Positions 48,163 to 57,660 of a stretch of DNA of 64,000 nt are shown one piece after another; position 1 is the stretch's first letter; the number at the start of each line of letters is the position of its first letter. The notes under the pieces were generated by a model, which saw only the letters and a list, made by a program, of their open reading frames with translations, had not been told where the DNA came from and made no database searches. The DNA is taken from contig NZ_CP102845.1 in assembly GCF_013307435.2 (NCBI RefSeq), positions 5,231,222 through 5,295,221 of the forward strand, read 5' to 3'. The stretch comes from Microvirga terrae. Its GTDB lineage: Bacteria > Pseudomonadota > Alphaproteobacteria > Rhizobiales > Beijerinckiaceae. The translations under genes and the position numbers were made by a program.

Positions 48163-50430
48163 TCAATAGGCTGAATGGTGCTCCGCTGTCCCGCCCGTCT
48201 CGGTCAACGGAACGTTCATCACGCAGACGACCCCGGTGGGCGCATAGGTCAGCCGGACGTCGCCGCCGATGTCCTGCGCCAGGCTCCGCTCGATCAGGCG
48301 CGTGCCGAAGCCGCGGCGGGTGGGGGCGGTGACGCGCGGGCCGTCGCGCTCCCGCCATTGCAGCACCAGGCGCGGAACCTCGCCCGGCTCGACCGCCCAG
48401 GTGATGTGAACGCATCCCGACGGGACGGAGAGCGCGCCGTATTTCGCCGCGTTGGTGGCGAGTTCGTGGATCGCCATGGCGATCGCCAGGGCCGTCCGCG
48501 GGATGAGGCGGAGGCGCGGGCCCTCGATGTCGAGGTGCCTCGTCTTCTGCCGGAGATAGGGCTCGACCACCTCGTCGATGATCTCCCGGAGCTCCGCGCC
48601 TTCCCAGTTCTCGCGCGTGAGCACGTCATGGGCGCGGGCGAGCGCGAACAGGCGATCCTCGAAGGCCTGGAGCTTGGGGCGGCTCTCCTCGCTCAGCTGC
48701 CGCAGGCTCTGGGCGGCCATCGATTGCACGATGGCCAGGGTGTTCTTCACCCGGTGGTTCAGCTCGTTGATGAGGAGCTCCCGATGCTCCTCCCATTCCT
48801 TGCGCTCGTGGATGTCCACGCTGACGCCGAACCATTTCGCGATGGCGCCCTCCGGGCCGATATGCGGCATGGCCCGGAAGGCGTGCCAGCGGTACTCCCC
48901 GTCCCGGCCACGATAGCGCGCCTCGCCCTCGTAGATCTCACCCGTCTCGCGGCAGCGCTGCCAGTAGGGCAGGACGCGCTCCACGTCCTCGGGATGCATC
49001 GTGCTGGCCCAGCCGTAGCCGAGCGCCTCCTCGGTGGTCTGCCCGGTGAATTCGTGCCAGCGCTCGTTCATGTAGAGGATACGGCCGTCTTCCGCGCCGA
49101 CCCAGACCAGGGCGGGCGCCGCGTTGGTGACGGTCTGGAACTCCGCCACGCTCGCCCGCAGGCGCTCCTCGATCTCCTTGCGCTCGGTGATGTCGAGCAC
49201 CGAGCCCACATAGCCCAGGAAGGTGCCGTCCTCGCCGATGCGCGGCGCGGCGGCATCGATGGCCCAGCGATAGGTGCCGTCGGCCCGGCGGAGCCGGTAT
49301 TCCAGCCGGAACGGCTCCTGGCGGGCATTGGCGGTCCGGAACATCTCGCCCGACCAGCCGCGGTCGTCCGGATGAACGGCGTCGAGCCAGCCGAAACCCA
49401 GTCCGGTCTCCGGGCTCTGGCCGGTGAACTCGTACCAGGTGCGGGACAGGTAGGAGCAGGTCCCGTCGACTTCCGTCACCCAGACCATCACCGGGGCATT
49501 GTCGGCGAGATTGCGGAACCGCGCCTCGCTCTCGCGGACGCTTTCCTCGGCCTGAACCCGCTCGGTGACGTCGTATCCCTCGGCGAAGATGCCCGTGACC
49601 TTGCCGTCTCTGTCCGTGACCGGCTGGTAGACCAGGTCGACGAAGCGGTCCTCGACGGGGCTTCCAGGCCGCCGCTGGAGGCCGACCCGAAGGTTGCGGC
49701 CGACGAACGGCTCACCGCTCGTGTAGACCCTGTCGAGCAGCTCGAAGAAGCCCTGGCCGGCGACCTCGGGCAGAACGTCGCGGACGGTCTTGCCGATAAT
49801 GTCGCGACGGTGGCCCACGAGCTGAAGATAGGCGTCGTTCGCCAGCTCGAAGACATGGTCGCGCCCGCTCAGCATCGCCATGAAGCCGGGGGCCTGCTGG
49901 AAGAGTTCGCGCAGCCGGTCCTGCTCGGCCCGCAGGGCGGCGCGCAGTTTGACCTCACCGGTCGTCTCCGTGCAGGCGCAGAACATGCCGGCGATGCCGC
50001 CCGTCTCGTCGCGCACGGGCGAGTAGGAGAAGGTGTACCAGGTATCCTCGGGGTAGCCGTGGCGCTCCATCACCAGGTGCAGGTCCTCGTGGAACGTCGC
50101 CTCGCCGGCGAGCGCCTTAGTGACCAGCGGCTCGATGTCGGGCCAGATTTCCGACCATACCTCCCGGAACGGCAGGCCGAGGGCATGCGGGTGCTTCGCC
50201 CCGAAGATGGGCCTGTAGCCGTCGTTGTACAGGAAGGCGAGGCGCGGCCCCCAGGCGACGAACATGGGGAACTTGGAGGTGAGCATCAGGCTCACCACGG
50301 TCCGGAGGCTCTGCGGCCAGCCTTCCGGCTGACCCAGGGGCGACGTGGTCCAGTCGTGAGCCCGCATGAGCGCGCCCATCTCGCCGCCTCCGCTCAGGAA
50401 GTCGAGATTGAGCGCAGGCCTATGGTGCAT
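48163..50430 (-). CDS. PAS domain sensor histidine kinase, HWE family
   Basis: This 755-residue soluble sensor has four PAS regions: about residues 20-155 (starting DWTTSPLGQPEGWPQSL, a PAS type common in light or redox sensors), 165-290, 300-420 and 425-545. The HWE domain follows, with phospho-acceptor His559 in ELNHRVKNTLAIVQS, HELATNAAKYGALS as N box and LQWRERDGP giving the W-x-E motif. A GFGTRLIERSL segment closes the ATP site. No TM helix is present, so sensing is cytoplasmic. No response regulator is adjacent. Targets in this family are often stress (PhyR/EcfG) regulators. Confidence 0.92.
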   Translation of the reverse strand: MHHRPALNLDFLSGGGEMGALMRAHDWTTSPLGQPEGWPQSLRTVVSLMLTSKFPMFVAWGPRLAFLYNDGYRPIFGAKHPHALGLPFREVWSEIWPDIEPLVTKALAGEATFHEDLHLVMERHGYPEDTWYTFSYSPVRDETGGIAGMFCACTETTGEVKLRAALRAEQDRLRELFQQAPGFMAMLSGRDHVFELANDAYLQLVGHRRDIIGKTVRDVLPEVAGQGFFELLDRVYTSGEPFVGRNLRVGLQRRPGSPVEDRFVDLVYQPVTDRDGKVTGIFAEGYDVTERVQAEESVRESEARFRNLADNAPVMVWVTEVDGTCSYLSRTWYEFTGQSPETGLGFGWLDAVHPDDRGWSGEMFRTANARQEPFRLEYRLRRADGTYRWAIDAAAPRIGEDGTFLGYVGSVLDITERKEIEERLRASVAEFQTVTNAAPALVWVGAEDGRILYMNERWHEFTGQTTEEALGYGWASTMHPEDVERVLPYWQRCRETGEIYEGEARYRGRDGEYRWHAFRAMPHIGPEGAIAKWFGVSVDIHERKEWEEHRELLINELNHRVKNTLAIVQSMAAQSLRQLSEESRPKLQAFEDRLFALARAHDVLTRENWEGAELREIIDEVVEPYLRQKTRHLDIEGPRLRLIPRTALAIAMAIHELATNAAKYGALSVPSGCVHITWAVEPGEVPRLVLQWRERDGPRVTAPTRRGFGTRLIERSLAQDIGGDVRLTYAPTGVVCVMNVPLTETGGTAEHHSAY

Positions 50431-50722
50431 CGTGACTGCCTGTCGCAGCCGTGGACGCGGGCCGGTGCGAAATGTTCAAGATGAGGCTGGCCGACATGCC
50501 GACTTTCGGGAAGCAGGGAGTTCCCTGCCATTTAGGCCGTCAAAGCGTTCGTTCAATGATCTCCGGCCCGTGAGGCGGAGAACTTGACGGGACGGGACGG
50601 CTGCGCACCTCGGCAAAGACATTGTCCCGGCCATCCCGCTCCCGCACCTCTCCCGTCTTCCCGCGGCCCTTGGGTCGCCCTCGGCCCGTCCTGACGCCCT
50701 CCGCCCGACCCGACACCCTCCT

Positions 50723-50812
50723 CGTCATCACCGGCCTTGTGCCGGTGATCCCGATCCGGTGAGGCGCGGCGCTCTTCCGATCGGGATGCCCGGGACAAGG
50801 CCGGCCATGACG
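50723..50812. repeat. Large interspersed palindromic repeat
   Basis: Arm one (50723-50756) and the reverse complement of arm two (50779-50812) agree at 29 of 34 positions around a 22-base loop. Shared words include CCGGCCTTGT and ATCCCGATC. A partial copy lies at 42797-42847. It resembles the REP/BIME-like palindromes of Rhizobiales intergenic DNA. Transcription would give a long stable hairpin. Confidence 0.75.
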
Positions 50813-50868
50813 GCGGAGGATGGGGTGAGCCGGTATTCAGCTCGCTGGGATCATGTTCTCACTTTGTT

Positions 50869-50897
50869 CTTGACAGGGGTGCCAAGCTAAGCTATAT
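50869..50897 (+). promoter_or_regulatory. Consensus housekeeping promoter for the typA leader
   Basis: CTTGAC (50869-50874) and CTATAT (50892-50897) are separated by exactly 17 bases. This equals the alphaproteobacterial sigma-70 consensus as I recall it for rhizobial rRNA and other strong promoters. Transcription should start near 50904, about 400 bases before typA. Confidence 0.78.
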
Positions 50898-50903
50898 CGT
50901 TGG

Positions 50904-51158
50904 ACAGATCGGTTCCTTCGAGGGGCGCGCTCGCGAGGCGTCGCAAGTGTGGGAGCCGGCACGGTCCTGCGACAGGCTTCGCACCCCTGGGCGCGCAGGA
51001 GGCCGACCTTGGGCTCCGTCCAGCTGGTCCGCCTGAAAAGAACCGTGCGCGACGAGCAGCTTGGCTCTCGCTTATCACCTCAGACATCGAGCCGGGCTGC
51101 CACTCGCGCCACCCTCGATCATCCTGCAGGCTCGCAGCGCAAGCTGCGGGCCCGCAGG
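50904..51158 (+). ncRNA. Candidate structured RNA or long 5' leader of typA
   Basis: Starting at the predicted +1, CGGTTC (50910-50915) pairs with GAACCG (51040-51045) and encloses a long arm: AGGGG (50921-50925) with CCCCT (50984-50988), GCGAGGC (50933-50939) with GCTTCGC (50976-50982), and GTCGCA (50940-50945) with TGCGAC (50968-50973). A second hairpin at 51124-51158 has a GCAA tetraloop. No known family (6S, RNase P, tmRNA, SRP) is recognisable. It could be an independent sRNA or a regulatory leader. There is no T-tract terminator before typA. Confidence 0.35.
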
Positions 51159-51312
51159 TGCTGCCCGCTTTGCCCAGAAAGGTACCAACCCGCCCTATTG
51201 CCGCCGCAGACTAATCACTATATTGCAGCGCATCAGATTTATCGCCCGGTACGAGCCAGGGGCGCGGCTAAGCTTGCCGCGTGCCGGGCCGCTTTGCTTT
51301 GAAAGACCCCGT

Positions 51313-53139
<1,827 letters not shown>

Positions 53140-53161
53140 CGCGCCGCATCCCGCCCATGGA

Positions 53162-53189
53162 AAGGCCGCCCCTCGGGGCGGCCTTTTTG
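53162..53189. terminator. Terminator of typA
   Basis: AAGGCCGCCC (53162-53171) pairs with GGGCGGCCTT (53176-53185) around CTCG and continues into a T tract, 22 bases after typA. It also lies 16 bases beyond the end of the minus-strand small-gene operon and could serve both. Confidence 0.9.
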
Positions 53190-53204
53190 GTCTCGGGAGA
53201 GGGC

Positions 53205-53369
53205 TTATCCTTCGGCCTTGCTGCTCTGGCCCTTCTTCGCGCCCTCGCCCATCGGGTTCGTCGAATCCTCGCCCGAGGCCTCCGGGTTCTCGCGACCCTG
53301 CGGGGTCAGCCGGGGGGCGCTGATATCCTCGTCGGTAGCCTGCTTTGACTTGTCGTCGGGTTTCGCCAT
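53205..53369 (-). CDS. Small hydrophilic protein, 54 residues, unknown function
   Basis: Minus-strand ATG 53369 opens a 54-codon frame ending TAA at 53205. The protein (MAKPDDKSKQATDEDISAPR, then a stretch rich in Gly, Glu, Lys and Ser) has no hydrophobic core and should be disordered. It contains SGEDSTNPMGEG and ends GQSSKAEG. I do not recognise a family. It is the last of four similar small genes on the minus strand, 23 bases after the next one. Its shared composition with the three neighbours is the main support for coding. Confidence 0.6.
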   Translation of the reverse strand: MAKPDDKSKQATDEDISAPRLTPQGRENPEASGEDSTNPMGEGAKKGQSSKAEG

Positions 53370-53392
53370 CGCTGCTGTTCCTTCTGCTGCCT

Positions 53393-53713
53393 TTACGCGG
53401 GACCGCCGGAGCCGCCGGTCGGGCCCGAGCCGGAATCGGAGCCTGCATCCCCCTCGTTGCCGAGGGAGCGCGAGCCGCTCGGATCGGTGAGCCCGGTCGC
53501 CCGGCCGCCCGCATCGGTGCCGTTCGTGGGACTGCCCTTCGGCCCGCCGGGAATGGTGCCCGAGCCCACCTGAGTCGTGTTGGAAGGATCCACCGCGCCA
53601 CCGAGATCGAACCCGGGTCGGTCCTGGGCGCCCGGGCCGGGATCCCGCCCGGCTTCGTCCGGGTCAGGGCGTTCCGTCGGGACACGGGGCCCCGCATTCT
53701 GGTTCTGGGTCAT
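53393..53713 (-). CDS. Gly/Pro/Asp-rich disordered protein, unknown function
   Basis: This 106-residue protein starts at ATG 53713 (MTQNQNAGPRVPTERPDPDE) with GGAAACACC upstream. It is rich in Gly, Pro, Asp, Ser and Thr and has almost no Leu, Ile, Val or aromatic residues, so it cannot form a normal folded core. The C-terminus is a run of G/S/D units (DAGSDSGSGPTGGSGGPA). No family is recognised. It lies 16 bases after the preceding small gene in one probable operon. An alternative start at 53770 adds 19 basic residues and would overlap the upstream gene. Confidence 0.6.
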   Translation of the reverse strand: MTQNQNAGPRVPTERPDPDEAGRDPGPGAQDRPGFDLGGAVDPSNTTQVGSGTIPGGPKGSPTNGTDAGGRATGLTDPSGSRSLGNEGDAGSDSGSGPTGGSGGPA

Positions 53714-53729
53714 GATGGTGTTTCCGTTC

Positions 53730-53963
53730 CTACGAGCTGGTGGAATCCGTCGCGTCGTGATCGCCAACATCCGGCAGGGCTCCCGTGCCGGGCGTCGAAT
53801 CCGGATTGGTCAGCGACGGCTTGCTGTGGGGGCCTGCCGCCGGCTGCTTCCCGTCAGGGGATTGTTCGGTCGACCCCTGCTGGCCTCCCTGCGGGTCGAG
53901 CCGCTTGGACTCGACGTCCTTTTTCGTGTCGTCGGTGTGATTGCCGTAACCTGCATTGCCCAT
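53730..53963 (-). CDS. Small hydrophilic protein, 77 residues, unknown function
   Basis: Starts MGNAGYGNHTDDTKKDVESK and continues with a Gln/Gly/Ser/Pro-rich chain that ends DVGDHDATDSTSS. It lacks hydrophobic stretches and cysteines. Composition resembles desiccation- or stress-type hydrophilins, an inference from composition only. It lies 12 bases downstream of the first gene of the operon and 16 bases before the next. Confidence 0.62.
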   Translation of the reverse strand: MGNAGYGNHTDDTKKDVESKRLDPQGGQQGSTEQSPDGKQPAAGPHSKPSLTNPDSTPGTGALPDVGDHDATDSTSS

Positions 53964-53975
53964 CGCGGTGTCCTC

Positions 53976-54332
53976 TCAGCCTTCCTGCTTGCCGTTCACG
54001 GCGGTCGCGCGCTCGATGGCTTCGGCCGTCGCGTCCTTGTCCTCGGGCGAGAGGCTCGCGTCGCTCAGGTGCCTGGTGGTCTCCGGCGTCTCGGCGGCCG
54101 TGAGCTCGTCATGACCGTCCATGCCGGCCTTGCTGGTCTGGCCGGTCTGCCCCTGGCGGTAGTTGTAGGCCTCGCCGCCGGGCTCGCTCCACACACGCCT
54201 CAGGGTCGCGTTGCCCTCGATTCCGCCGTCCCGGTTCGGATCGACGGGACTGTCGATGCCGCCGCGCTGCTCGTTGCGGATCTGGTCCGCCGTCTGATCC
54301 TTCAGTGAATGAGGCGCCTTGCGTTCCGCCAT
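53976..54332 (-). CDS. Small hydrophilic protein, 118 residues, first gene of the operon
   Basis: Starts MAERKAPHSLKDQTADQIRN, with AAGGAG about 5-10 bases upstream of ATG 54332. The chain is charged, with a central EPGGEAYNYRQGQTGQTSKAG stretch (split at 20 residues) and an acidic helical end (SLSPEDKDATAEAIERATA). No domain is recognised. It is the promoter-proximal member of four genes at 53205-54332. A possible general-stress (EcfG-type) promoter lies 45 bases upstream. The strong ribosome site makes this the best-supported member. Confidence 0.68.
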   Translation of the reverse strand: MAERKAPHSLKDQTADQIRNEQRGGIDSPVDPNRDGGIEGNATLRRVWSEPGGEAYNYRQGQTGQTSKAGMDGHDELTAAETPETTRHLSDASLSPEDKDATAEAIERATAVNGKQEG

Positions 54333-54376
54333 GATGAACTCCTTGAAACATCGTTCGAATTTCGTGCGTGCAAGGA

Positions 54377-54402
54377 GAACCCGGCCGGCGGGGCGAAGTT
54401 CT
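54377..54402 (-). promoter_or_regulatory. Possible EcfG-type general stress promoter of the small-gene operon
   Basis: On the minus strand AGAAC (54402-54398) is followed after 17 bases by GTTC (54380-54377), close to the alphaproteobacterial EcfG pattern GGAAC-N16-17-CGTT but with the first base of each box changed. The distance to ATG 54332 is 44 bases. Suggestive only. Confidence 0.3.
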
Positions 54403-54427
54403 GGCCACGCTTGCGCGACGCGCCAAC

Positions 54428-54452
54428 AAAAAGGGCGGCCGTGAAGCCGCCC
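54428..54452 (-). terminator. Rho-independent terminator of cysK
   Basis: GGGCGGC (54433-54439) and GCCGCCC (54446-54452) form a seven-pair stem followed on the minus strand by five Ts. It lies 24 bases after the cysK stop. Confidence 0.85.
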
Positions 54453-54476
54453 CCGATGGTACGCGTACAGAGAGGA

Positions 54477-55457
<981 letters not shown>

Positions 55458-55490
55458 GAATATCCTCCTTCAGATCGGCGGAAATCTAGC

Positions 55491-55509
55491 CTTTCCCGTA
55501 CGGAGTGTC
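55491..55509. promoter_or_regulatory. Palindrome upstream of cysK, candidate Rrf2 regulator site
   Basis: CCGTACGG at 55496-55503 is a perfect 8-base palindrome in the 74-base gap between the regulator gene and cysK, 39 bases from the cysK start. Rrf2-family sulfur regulators bind AT-flanked palindromes near cysteine genes. The assignment is by position only. Confidence 0.4.
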
Positions 55510-55531
55510 GATATTCACCACGATCCACAGG

Positions 55532-55981
55532 TCATATCGTGAAATCCACCGCAGGGATCGTTTCGACGGCCGATTCCGCCTGCGCCTTCTGGCACAGATC
55601 CTCCACCGTGACCTTGTCGAGCTCGGCCAGGAACGCTTCGGTTCCGCGCTGAACCAGGGGCGATACGACGGCCTCGGCAAGGCGCGATTCCGGCACCGGC
55701 GAGGATCCGTCCTCCTCCAGGGCCGACATGGCGATGCGCACGATGTCGCCGGCCGTGATCCGGCGCCGCTCGCGGGCCAGCTCATAGCCGCCGCGGGGGC
55801 CGCGCACCCCCTTCAGGATGCCCTGGCGGACCAGGGCCTGCAGGACCGGCTCCAGGTAACGTGGAGGCAGGTTGTGCCGGGCCGCGAGCGCCTTGGCCGA
55901 AACCGGCATCGGCCGGGCGTGGAGCGCGATGTCCGTGACGGCAGCGATGGCAAGAAGCGAGCGGCGCGAGAGGAAATTCAT
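55532..55981 (-). CDS. Rrf2 family transcriptional regulator
   Basis: This 149-residue protein has an N-terminal winged helix (MNFLSRRSLLAIAAVTDIAL, then VSAKALAARHNLPPRYLEPVLQALVRQGILKG broken into recognition helix and wing) and GPRGGYELARE, the Rrf2 signature. Only one cysteine (EDLCQKA) is present, so it lacks the three-Cys set that binds an Fe-S cluster in IscR/NsrR. It is thus closer to CymR-type cysteine-metabolism regulators. It lies directly upstream of cysK and 12 bases after dut. Effector may be a CysK-derived signal, an inference from CymR. Confidence 0.9.
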   Translation of the reverse strand: MNFLSRRSLLAIAAVTDIALHARPMPVSAKALAARHNLPPRYLEPVLQALVRQGILKGVRGPRGGYELARERRRITAGDIVRIAMSALEEDGSSPVPESRLAEAVVSPLVQRGTEAFLAELDKVTVEDLCQKAQAESAVETIPAVDFTI

Positions 55982-55993
55982 GCGAGTGCTTCC

Positions 55994-56449
55994 TTACCCC
56001 AGCCCGGTCGATCCGAAGCCGCCCGCCGCGCGGCCTGTGTCGTCGACCTGGCTCACCTCGACCAATTCTACCATGGTGACCGGTGCGACCACCATTTGGG
56101 CGATACGCATGCCGCGGATGACGGTGAAAGGCTCGGAGCCGAGATTGACGAGAAGCACCTGCACCTCACCGCGGTAATCCGCGTCGATGGTGCCCGGCGT
56201 ATTGAGCACGGTCACGCCATGACGGAAGGCCAGCCCGGAGCGGGGCCGTACCTGGGCTTCGAAGTCGGGTTCGAGCTGGAGCACGAGACCGGTAGGCACG
56301 AGCGCGCGCTGCATCGGCTGCAGGACGATCGGCGCCTCGGCCGGATGGGCCGCGACGAGATCCATGCCGGCGGCTCCGGCCGTCTCGTAGCGCGGCAGCG
56401 GCAGATCGGCCGCATGCGCGAGCCGCTGGATGCGCAGGCGACGGTTCAT
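55994..56449 (-). CDS. dut: dUTP diphosphatase
   Basis: This 151-residue trimeric enzyme hydrolyses dUTP to dUMP and keeps uracil out of DNA. All five motifs are visible: [46 protein letters not shown] and the C-terminal [15 protein letters not shown] 56449 overlaps the end of coaBC by 4 bases (ATGA). The coaBC-dut pairing is widespread in Proteobacteria. Confidence 0.97.
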   Translation of the reverse strand: MNRRLRIQRLAHAADLPLPRYETAGAAGMDLVAAHPAEAPIVLQPMQRALVPTGLVLQLEPDFEAQVRPRSGLAFRHGVTVLNTPGTIDADYRGEVQVLLVNLGSEPFTVIRGMRIAQMVVAPVTMVELVEVSQVDDTGRAAGGFGSTGLG

Positions 56450-57660
56450 GACTTTGCCCCCTTGGCCATGGCGCCCAGGCGGTCCACGAGCTTTTTGGCC
56501 ACGTCGGTTTTCGGCAGGGTCGGCCAGGTCTCCACGTCCGACGCGGTGACGAGATGCACCGTGTTGCTGTCGCCCCCCATGACGCCGCCCGCCGCGGACA
56601 CGTCGTTGGCCACGATGAGGTCGCAGCCCTTCCTGGCGAGCTTCTGCCGGGCATGCTCGATCACGTGCTCGGTTTCCGCCGCAAAGCCCACCATGAGCGG
56701 CGGCCGGTTCTCGGTGCGATGCGCGATGGTGGCGAGAATGTCGGGATTCTCGGCGAGCGACAGGTTCGGCAGCGCGCCGTCCTTCTTCTTGATCTTCTGC
56801 TCGCCCGCATTGGCCACGCGCCAATCGGCGACGGCCGCGGCGAAGATCCCGATATCGGCCGGCAGGGCCTTCTCGACGGCCTCCAGCATCTCGCGGGCGC
56901 TCTCCACGTGCACGGTCGCCACGCCGGCAGGATCGGGCAGCGTCACGGGACCCGAGATGAGCGTGACGCGGGCACCCGCTTCGGCGGCGGCTTCCGCGAT
57001 GGCATGGCCCTGCTTGCCCGAGGAGCGGTTGGCGATGTAGCGGACCGGATCGATCGGCTCGTGCGTCGGTCCCGAGGTCACGATCACATGCTTGCCGGCC
57101 AACGGTCCCGACGGGGCAAGCAGGCGTTCCGCCGCAGCCGCGATTTCGAGCGGCTCGGCCATGCGCCCGGGTCCGAACTCGGCCTCCGCCATGGCGCCGT
57201 CATTGGGCCCCACCACATGAACGCCGTCCTGGCGGAGGATCGTCAGATTGCGCTGCGTGGCCGGATGCTGCCACATGCGCACGTTCATGGCCGGAGCGAT
57301 CAGGATCGGCAGCGTGGTGGCGAGCAGCACCGTGGAGGCGAGATCGTCCGCATGGCCTCCGGCCATCTTCGTCATGAGATTGGCCGTGGCCGGCGCGACG
57401 ATGACGAGATCCGCATCGCGGGCGAGCTTGATGTGGCCGATATCCGCCTCGTCCTCGCGGTCGAAGAGGTCGGTGTGCGAGCGCTGGCCCGTGAGGGCGG
57501 AAGCCGAAAGCGGCGTGATGAAGGCCTGCGCGCCCGCGGTCAGGATGCAGCGGACGGAGGCGCCGCGCTCGCGCAGGCGGCGGATGAGGTCGAGCGACTT
57601 GTAGGCCGCGATGCCGCCGCCGATGACGAGGAGGATGCGTTTGCCTGAAAGCGCCGTCAT
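56446..57660 (-). CDS. coaBC: Bifunctional phosphopantothenoylcysteine decarboxylase/phosphopantothenate-cysteine ligase
   Basis: This 404-residue flavoprotein catalyses two steps of coenzyme A synthesis. The CoaC half (about residues 1-190) shows [37 protein letters not shown] [17 protein letters not shown] and [17 protein letters not shown] with the active Asn. The CoaB half (about 190-404) has [25 protein letters not shown] (split at 20 residues) and [15 protein letters not shown]. It overlaps both dut and ubiB by 4 bases, so translation of all three is coupled. Normal length. Confidence 0.96.
   Translation of the reverse strand: MTALSGKRILLVIGGGIAAYKSLDLIRRLRERGASVRCILTAGAQAFITPLSASALTGQRSHTDLFDREDEADIGHIKLARDADLVIVAPATANLMTKMAGGHADDLASTVLLATTLPILIAPAMNVRMWQHPATQRNLTILRQDGVHVVGPNDGAMAEAEFGPGRMAEPLEIAAAAERLLAPSGPLAGKHVIVTSGPTHEPIDPVRYIANRSSGKQGHAIAEAAAEAGARVTLISGPVTLPDPAGVATVHVESAREMLEAVEKALPADIGIFAAAVADWRVANAGEQKIKKKDGALPNLSLAENPDILATIAHRTENRPPLMVGFAAETEHVIEHARQKLARKGCDLIVANDVSAAGGVMGGDSNTVHLVTASDVETWPTLPKTDVAKKLVDRLGAMAKGAKS

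Larger units (their letters stand above)
50431..51312. other. 882-base non-coding region between the HWE kinase and typA
   Basis: No credible gene lies here. The region contains a small hairpin (GCAGG 50513-50517 with CCTGC 50524-50528), the large palindromic repeat at 50723-50812, a perfect-consensus promoter at 50869-50897 and a structured leader up to typA. An in-frame extension of typA upstream to 51061 exists, but its residues do not look like TypA. Confidence 0.7.

Noticed and set aside
51198..51224. TTGCCG-N15-TATATT as a second typA promoter
   Set aside because: The 15-base spacer is too short and the -35 is poor. The site at 50869 is far better.
51061..51312. In-frame N-terminal extension of typA by 84 residues
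   Set aside because: The extra residues are unlike TypA, and ATG 51313 gives the conserved MKLRNIAII start. The extension also crosses the structured leader.
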